A stretch of DNA of 10,531 nt from NCBI GenBank assembly GCA_030835005.1, contig JAUQWT010000169.1, positions 1 through 10,531 on the forward strand, read 5' to 3'. The translations under genes and the position numbers were made by a program. Positions 6,130 through 10,531 of this stretch are shown piece by piece. The stretch's first letter is position 1. Each line of letters opens with the position of its first letter. The stretch comes from Ignavibacteria bacterium. Lineage in GTDB: Bacteria > Bacteroidota > Ignavibacteria > Tepidaquicellales > OLB5. The notes under the pieces were generated by a model. It was not told the origin of the DNA. It was given only the letters and a program-made list of their open reading frames with translations, and did no database searches.

Positions 6130-6636
6130 TTATTTTATTTTAATTTGTTTTTCGGTTAACCCTTTGGAGAGGAAATAGTCATACAGCTCTTTTGACTTAT
6201 CGTCTCCTCTTTCTGCGTGATGCAGTAATGTAAATCCGTGCGCGCCTTTGGCATAAAGTAAGCCCGGGTACTGTTCAATAATTGGTTTTACAAGATCTGT
6301 TTTGCCAAGCATGGTCAGCACAAAGAGATTCACCCTTGCTCCATTTTCAATAAGGTAGTTTGCGATTTCGTCATCGCCAACATGGCCGGCCCCCTCAATC
6401 GCTTCTTCGAAATCACCGTTACCCCAGTCATACCTGCTGTAAATTAAGTTCGGGTATTCGGCAAGCATTTGCTTAACCCTTTCAAGATTGTTATGCCCCG
6501 CACCAACAAATTCTTTTACGATCTCCATTTTAAGCGGCTCGGGGCCATCAGCCGGATTTGAAAATATTGAAGCCGTGCCAAGTGAAATAGCTGCTGAGCC
6601 AAGTACAGATGTGCGGATGAAGTTCTTTCTGTTCAT
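6130..6636 (-). CDS. Ankyrin-repeat protein with export leader
   Basis: A 168-residue protein. The start MNRKNFIRTSVLGSAAISLG resembles Bacteroidota Tat leaders but has RK where the twin arginines would be, so export by Tat or Sec is likely but not certain. From about residue 38 helix-turn-helix units of the ankyrin type follow: NLERVKQMLAEYP, DDEIANYLIENGARVN, KTDLVKPIIEQYPGLL and GFTLLHHAERGDDKSKELYDYFLSKGL, i.e. about three to four repeats, some imperfect. Ankyrin repeats bind other proteins and no catalytic motif is seen. The ATG at 6636 gives the full leader. It lies between two secreted-protein genes on the same strand, with 113 bases to the hydrolase downstream. Confidence 0.85.
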   Translation of the reverse strand: MNRKNFIRTSVLGSAAISLGTASIFSNPADGPEPLKMEIVKEFVGAGHNNLERVKQMLAEYPNLIYSRYDWGNGDFEEAIEGAGHVGDDEIANYLIENGARVNLFVLTMLGKTDLVKPIIEQYPGLLYAKGAHGFTLLHHAERGDDKSKELYDYFLSKGLTEKQIKIK

Positions 6637-6850
6637 TATCTACCGGTTTAGTTAATCCAATGCCCAAATGGCTTATACCAAGTCGTTCAAATTAGATGAA
6701 CGTTACGGGCAAATAGTTTATTCCGCCAGATAAGTAAAATCTTAGTTGGATATATATGGTCTTATCTTGCGCGTGAGCCTCTCTTAACCGCATCAACACA
6801 GATGATGCACTCCAAAAAGAGAACCAAAGGAGATCGCCGGTTAGATAGAT
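6637..6850. other. Intergenic region without a recognised gene
   Basis: This 214-base gap between the ankyrin and lipase genes on the minus strand shows no gene. Only weak stems are present, GTTCA/TGAAC (6686-6702) and GCATC/GATGC (about 6789-6807). A promoter for the ankyrin gene probably lies here, but I cannot place it. Confidence 0.4.
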
Positions 6851-7957
6851 TTATTTATCCGGATACACCTCTTTAAGTAAAAAATAGTAAGCATTCGGCA
6901 TGTGGTGAGTGAATAAGCCCGCGAGCCCGGGAGCTTTTTCGAATGCTTCGTAATATGCGGCGGTTGGTTTGAGTATTACAGGCGAGCCGCATGTCATGTA
7001 GTCCATACTGGGATAGTATTTTGGTTCAACGAAACCGGGAATTTTTGATTCAACTATTTTATAGAGATCTTTGCCAAGATATTTTGTCATTACATCGCGC
7101 GAGTCGTCAAGCGAGCTGAGCATTGATTTCTGTATCAGGCCAATTACGATCCTTGGCAGAAGCCCGAGGTTTGCGGCGAGGGTTGAATCAACCGTTGTGA
7201 ACGGATCGTTCTTGTTGAAATGGAATTTTGTCTGCACAGTGATGGGCATTTGCGGGACCCAGTCAACAACATTTGATATGCTTGACTGCCAACCGCCGCG
7301 TGTAATGTACTCAAGATCATATGCGTAGAATAAATTCCCCGGCTTGGGCGGCGCACTGCAATATGTTTTGAATGTAATATCGCCCGGTATTGTGCCCGCC
7401 GGCAGGTAATGAAGGTATGATCTGAGCAGATATGTAATTGCTGCTCCCTGGCTGTGACCCATTAATATGAATTCCTTGACGCCTTTATTATAATACTCAT
7501 TTATTTTTTCTACTATAGTTGGCGCGACGGCGGAGAGTCCTATCAAAAATCCTGTATGCACAGCAGCGCTGGTATCGGATGCAAGCGTGTAACTGAAGAG
7601 TTTATCTTTTCCGAAGAAAAGGAATCCAGACGCTTTAACCATTGGCGCATAGAAATCTTCAAGCCACGATGCTTCGCTTACCGTTGTACCGCGAATACTG
7701 ATAATGCCAATGGAATCAGTGCTCAGCCATAGATCCCAGCGGTTATCCATTCCCGTAACATCAGAGCGGTAAACCATTTCATATCCGGCAGGGTATGGAG
7801 TGTAATATTTACCGCCGTACCTGGTTGAATCAGCCTGCCGGTCTGTCATTTGAAGAAGTATAGCGTACTCACCGGCGTCAAATCCGGGCTTAAGTTTTGG
7901 TTGAGAATGAAGGAGCGATGGAATGAAAATTAGCAAGAAGAAAATAATAGTTTTCAT
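6851..7957 (-). CDS. Secreted class 3-like lipase family protein
   Basis: A 368-residue alpha/beta-hydrolase. MKTIIFFLLIFIPSLLHSQ is a Sec signal peptide with the cut before Q, so it is exported. The segment IGIISIRGTT (83-92) is the typical beta-strand and oxyanion-region of class 3 lipases. LMGHSQGAA (165-173) is the GXSXG nucleophile elbow with Ser169. SNVVDWVPQMP (228-238) supplies a likely catalytic Asp232, and H351 or H352 in FTHHMPNAYY the likely His. It probably hydrolyses lipid esters, but the true substrate is unknown. It is first of the four minus-strand genes and diverges from cysS; its stop is 214 bases from the ankyrin gene. Confidence 0.88.
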   Translation of the reverse strand: MKTIIFFLLIFIPSLLHSQPKLKPGFDAGEYAILLQMTDRQADSTRYGGKYYTPYPAGYEMVYRSDVTGMDNRWDLWLSTDSIGIISIRGTTVSEASWLEDFYAPMVKASGFLFFGKDKLFSYTLASDTSAAVHTGFLIGLSAVAPTIVEKINEYYNKGVKEFILMGHSQGAAITYLLRSYLHYLPAGTIPGDITFKTYCSAPPKPGNLFYAYDLEYITRGGWQSSISNVVDWVPQMPITVQTKFHFNKNDPFTTVDSTLAANLGLLPRIVIGLIQKSMLSSLDDSRDVMTKYLGKDLYKIVESKIPGFVEPKYYPSMDYMTCGSPVILKPTAAYYEAFEKAPGLAGLFTHHMPNAYYFLLKEVYPDK

Positions 7958-8055
7958 ACAGTATTAATAGTTGGTGCGAAAATAGTTAAATCAATACAAA
8001 CGTGAAATGTCAAATGTGAAAAGTAAAAAGGCAAAAACGAAAGAGTTGTTGATTA

Positions 8056-8082
8056 ACCCCGCTCTTTAGAGCGGGGTTTTTA
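8056..8082 (+). terminator. Terminator-like GC hairpin with T tail
   Basis: A 10-bp stem AACCCCGCTC (8056-8065) and GAGCGGGGTT (8070-8079) with loop TTTA runs into TTTTT. The shape is that of an intrinsic terminator on the plus strand, but no plus-strand gene lies upstream within 3.8 kb. A second hairpin, GGGC-TTTA-GCCC (8101-8112), with the same loop follows. It may be a dispersed repeat or may insulate cysS from antisense read-through. Confidence 0.55.
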
Positions 8083-8138
8083 AGCTTCCTGAACAAAATG
8101 GGGCTTTAGCCCCTGATGATATTTCTTTACGATACTTG

Positions 8139-8213
8139 ACCACCCCGTCTTTCGCTTCCGTCAGTGGACGGACAGGTTGCGAAATCCACCCCTCCTTAAA
8201 AAAGGAGGGGAGC
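8139..8213 (+). repeat. Palindromic repeat copy E
   Basis: A clean copy: left end ACCACCCC (8139-8146), stem TTTCGC (8150-8155) with GCGAAA (8179-8184), inner hairpin TCCGTC-AGTG-GACGGA (8157-8172), and right hairpin CCCCTCCTT (8189-8197), AAAA, AAGGAGGGG (8202-8210) then AGC. Nearly identical to the core of D, 3.3 kb away. It lies between divergent genes, so termination is not its obvious job. Confidence 0.87.
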
Positions 8214-8334
8214 CCGTTTACTTTTTACTAAGATTGTTTACACCAATCAGAAGTAATCAGTGAATCAATACGAGCATAACTACGACAAATTTTCTCTATT
8301 TAACCATTGAGCAATTAAGATTATCTTGCAGTAT

Positions 8335-9744
8335 ATGGATATTACTCTTTTTAATACATTAGGCAGGGAAAAACAGATATTTAAACCGATCACACAGGGC
8401 AAGGCTGGGGTATATACATGCGGACCCACGGTTTATGATTACCAGCACATTGGAAACTTCCGCACGTTCATGTTCGAGGATTTTCTGAAGCGTGTTTTGA
8501 TGTACAACGGGTATGAGGTGAAGCATATTATGAATATTACCGACGTTGGGCATTTGGTTAGCGACGGCGACGAAGGGGAAGACAAGATGGAAAAAGGCTC
8601 ACAAAGAACAGGCAAGACAGTTTGGGAGATTGCCGAGTATTACACAAAAGTTTTTATGGATGATGCAAAGCTGCTGAACATTCTGCCGCCGGAAAAATAT
8701 ACAAAAGCAACGGAGTATATTAAAGAACAGGTTGATATGATAAAATGCCTGGAAGATAAGGGCTTTATATATGTAACAAGTGACGGAGTTTATTTTGATA
8801 CATCTAAACTAAATGATTACGGCAAACTTGCGCGGCTTGATATTGAGGGGCTTGAAGAAGGCACGAGAATTCAGTTCAGCACGGAGAAAAAAAATAAAAC
8901 CGATTTTGCGCTCTGGAAATTTTCTCCTAAAGATACAAAACGCCAGATGGAATGGGACTCGCCCTGGGGCAAAGGATTCCCCGGCTGGCACCTGGAGTGC
9001 TCGGCAATGAGCAAGGCAGAGCTTGGCGTGACGTTTGATATTCACTGCGGGGGGATTGACCACGTGCCGGTTCACCACACAAACGAGATCGCGCAGAGCG
9101 AAGCATGCAACGGCTTAGAATCTGCTCACTACTGGATGCACGGCGCATTCTTAGAAGAAGAATCAGGCAAGATGAGCAAATCAAAAGGCGAATTCCTGCG
9201 CGTCAAGACGCTTGTTGATAAGGGTTACAGCCCGCTTGATTACCGATATATGTGTCTTATCACGCATTACCGAAAGCGGCTTTTGTTCAGCTGGGATGTA
9301 CTGGATTCCGCTAAAACGGCAAGAACACGACTGAAAAGCAGAGTAAAAAGCTTAAAAGATAATGCTACAAATTTCACGAATGACACGAATTCAGTTAATA
9401 AGTATAAAGAGAAATTCCTCGCCTCAATAAATGATGACCTGAATATGTCTGAGGCGCTTGCTGTGGTTTGGGATACACTGAAAGATGAAAGTATCTCTCC
9501 TGCCGCTAAGCTTGAAATGATCAGTGAGTTTGATAAGGTGCTTGGGCTTGATCTTGGAAAAGCAGAAACGGAAATAAAGCAGGACGTTCCGGCAGAAATA
9601 ATGGAACTTGTGAACGAGCGCATAGAGGCAAAGAAAGCAAGGGATTTTAAGCTTGCCGATGAATTGCGCGATAAGGTGAAGTCTCTAGGTTACGAGATAG
9701 TTGATATTAAGGGTGGAGTGGAAGTGAAAGCAGTTAAGAATTAG
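8335..9744 (+). CDS. cysS: Cysteinyl-tRNA synthetase
   Basis: Charges tRNA-Cys with cysteine using ATP, in the cytoplasm. The class I signature is present as HIGN (38-41) and KMSKS (279-283). The zinc site is complete: C29 in YTCGPTVYD, C222 in LECSAMS, H247 and E251 in VHHTNEIAQ. The C-terminal part carries the tRNA-binding region ending in KARDFKLADELRDKV. The 469-residue length is normal. The ATG at 8335 gives MDITLFNTLG; a TTG three codons earlier is possible but less likely. The linker at 343-355 (NATNFTNDTNSVN) is unusual and its DNA has two CACGAAT copies, as in a small repeat. Two secreted-protein genes follow closely. Confidence 0.97.
   Translation: MDITLFNTLGREKQIFKPITQGKAGVYTCGPTVYDYQHIGNFRTFMFEDFLKRVLMYNGYEVKHIMNITDVGHLVSDGDEGEDKMEKGSQRTGKTVWEIAEYYTKVFMDDAKLLNILPPEKYTKATEYIKEQVDMIKCLEDKGFIYVTSDGVYFDTSKLNDYGKLARLDIEGLEEGTRIQFSTEKKNKTDFALWKFSPKDTKRQMEWDSPWGKGFPGWHLECSAMSKAELGVTFDIHCGGIDHVPVHHTNEIAQSEACNGLESAHYWMHGAFLEEESGKMSKSKGEFLRVKTLVDKGYSPLDYRYMCLITHYRKRLLFSWDVLDSAKTARTRLKSRVKSLKDNATNFTNDTNSVNKYKEKFLASINDDLNMSEALAVVWDTLKDESISPAAKLEMISEFDKVLGLDLGKAETEIKQDVPAEIMELVNERIEAKKARDFKLADELRDKVKSLGYEIVDIKGGVEVKAVKN
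9367..9392 (+). repeat. Short repeat-like insert in the cysS linker
   Basis: CACGAAT occurs twice (9375-9381 and 9384-9390) within an A/T-rich stretch. It encodes the N/T/F-rich peptide ATNFTNDTN between SLKD and the YKEKFLASINDDLN segment, a place where CysRS length varies. The sequence resembles short dispersed repeats I recall from Bacteroidota genomes, but only this copy is in the window. Confidence 0.35.
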
Positions 9745-9783
9745 GAATTGTGAATTTCAAATCATAAATCTAAAATAGTAACT

Positions 9784-10131
9784 ATGCGTAAATTTATCAT
9801 ACCAATTTTTGTTTTTGCCTTACTGCTCATTTCAGCAAACACGTTTTCACAGAAGGCAATTGATATTGAGGGCAGGTATTCCGTTGGGAAAACATATTGC
9901 ACTGTTCAGTGGAGCGAAAGCAATAATTCATTCAATGTTTATTGGGATGAGGGCACAGGATATACGATAATTGTTTACTCCGATGAATACCCCAACGGCA
10001 ATATTATTTATACTGAGTATGATTCAAACGGCGAAATATTTTACGGAACATTTACGTTTGAGGATACGGGGTGTAATTCAGGAATATATGTGCGCTCCGA
10101 TGGTAAGAAGTTTAAGGTCCGGAAAGTGTAG
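9784..10131 (+). CDS. Small secreted protein of unknown function
   Basis: I do not recognise a family. The 115-residue product starts with MRKFIIPIFVFALLLISANTFSQ, a clear Sec signal peptide with the cut before Q or K. The mature part (about 92 residues) is rich in aromatic and beta-prone residues (TYCTVQW, FNVYWDEGTGYTIIVY, IIYTEYDSNG, FYGTFTFED), suggesting a small beta-sheet domain. Two cysteines (about 39 and 97) could form a disulfide in the periplasm. It starts 39 bases after cysS without a ribosome-binding site and may share its transcript. Confidence 0.75.
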   Translation: MRKFIIPIFVFALLLISANTFSQKAIDIEGRYSVGKTYCTVQWSESNNSFNVYWDEGTGYTIIVYSDEYPNGNIIYTEYDSNGEIFYGTFTFEDTGCNSGIYVRSDGKKFKVRKV

Positions 10132-10140
10132 CTTGCTTTA

Positions 10141-10181
10141 GATACGACCGCACGAAACAAAGTTGTTTGTTTCCATGTATC
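10141..10181 (+). other. Two-tier hairpin before the last gene
   Basis: GATAC (10141-10145) pairs with GTATC (10177-10181), and inside, GAAACAAA (10154-10161) pairs with TTTGTTTC (10166-10173) around loop GTTG. It fills most of the 68-base gap between two secreted-protein genes and stops nine bases before the ribosome-binding site. It may set the mRNA balance between them, or be a dispersed repeat. No T tail follows. Confidence 0.45.
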
Positions 10182-10189
10182 AATTACAC

Positions 10190-10195
10190 AGGAGG
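10190..10195 (+). promoter_or_regulatory. Strong Shine-Dalgarno site
   Basis: AGGAGG lies four bases before the ATG at 10200. Most other genes here lack such a site, so it firmly fixes this start. Confidence 0.85.
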
Positions 10196-10199
10196 ATTT

Positions 10200-10531
10200 A
10201 TGAAATCAGCAATATTAATATTTTTGGCATTTGTTTTTGCAGTAAACATAACGCTATTCGCTAATGTACCCGATCAGACAGGGATAGCCGGCAATGTTGG
10301 GGCAGATACATGCCGCAGGATCAGCGAAGCAGAAAATCTTCAAAACAAAGAAGCTGTAATACTTGGCAAACTGCAGAAATTCACACCGATCAAATCAGGC
10401 AAGGGACAGGGGCATATGTTCTGGCAATGGGAAATTGTATTCCCCGGAGGCGGAGCAATACCCGTTATTTCAAAAAACAAATCTGACGGCGAATCAATTC
10501 TCTTTGGTGAATACGAAAACCGTGACGTTAT
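10200..10531 (+). CDS. Secreted protein of unknown function (3' end outside window)
   Basis: The frame is open from ATG 10200 to the window edge, giving 110 residues. MKSAILIFLAFVFAVNITLFA is a Sec signal peptide. The mature part has EAVILGKLQKFTPIKSGKG, HMFWQWEIVFPGGGAIPVIS and SILFGEYENRDV. The pattern of strands around 'GKLQKF' and 'WEIVFPGG' would suit a small OB-like beta barrel, but I cannot assign a family. The very strong ribosome-binding site supports it as a real gene. It follows the previous secreted protein by 68 bases. Confidence 0.8.
   Translation, partial: MKSAILIFLAFVFAVNITLFANVPDQTGIAGNVGADTCRRISEAENLQNKEAVILGKLQKFTPIKSGKGQGHMFWQWEIVFPGGGAIPVISKNKSDGESILFGEYENRDV

Larger units (their letters stand above)
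7958..8334. other. Divergent intergenic region, lipase gene/cysS
   Basis: This 377-base gap holds no gene. It contains two tandem hairpins (8056-8112), repeat copy E (8139-8213) and about 120 AT-rich bases before cysS. Promoters for both divergent genes must lie here; I could not identify convincing boxes. Confidence 0.6.

Noticed and set aside
6130..6636. Certain Tat export of the ankyrin protein
   Set aside because: The leader has RK, not the invariant twin arginines, so Tat use cannot be claimed from sequence alone.
4838..8213. CRISPR array made from the repeated hairpins
   Set aside because: Copies are far apart, of variable length and orientation, and not separated by regular spacers.

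Overview
The window looks like a chromosomal segment of a Bacteroidota/Chlorobi-group bacterium, most likely of the Ignavibacteria type. The grounds are moderate GC, secreted proteins whose signal peptides are cut before Q (HSQ, FSQ), few clear Shine-Dalgarno sites, a MNRKNFIRTSVLG-type export leader, and many small palindromic repeats between genes. The taxon is an inference from style, not from a database comparison.

Left part (1-3592, all +): dnaA, then a 402-base AT-rich gap, then recN. The gap holds a clean terminator, several DnaA-box-like 9-mers (one pair forming a perfect inverted repeat) and a DnaA box followed by five triplets that fit the DnaA-trio rule and then an AT-rich run. This is a good candidate for the replication origin. 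A palindrome pair lies just before recN.

Middle part (3593-8300): a small DUF559-type nuclease gene (+) sits between copies of a dispersed palindromic repeat. It converges on four minus-strand genes: a lipase-like secreted protein, an ankyrin-repeat protein with an export leader, a secreted metallo-beta-lactamase-fold hydrolase, and a CoA-binding (YccU-like) protein. The minus-strand genes are separated by 113-240 bases, so they may not be one tight operon.

Right part (8335-10531, all +): cysS, a 115-residue secreted protein of unknown function, and the start of another secreted protein that runs off the window.

The most notable thing is a repeat family present in at least six copies: recN-internal 3061-3130; 3624-3682; 3724-3788; 4189-4240; 4838-4931; 8139-8213. 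Most copies have a left end like ACCACCCC, a central palindrome whose sequence differs between copies but stays self-complementary, and a right hairpin with arms CCCCTCCTT/AAGGAGGGG. One copy lies in frame inside recN and adds about 22 residues. Two copies form a head-to-head inverted pair directly upstream of the DUF559 nuclease gene, and another lies just downstream of it. A nuclease and repeat partnership, similar in concept to RAYT/REP, is a hypothesis worth testing.
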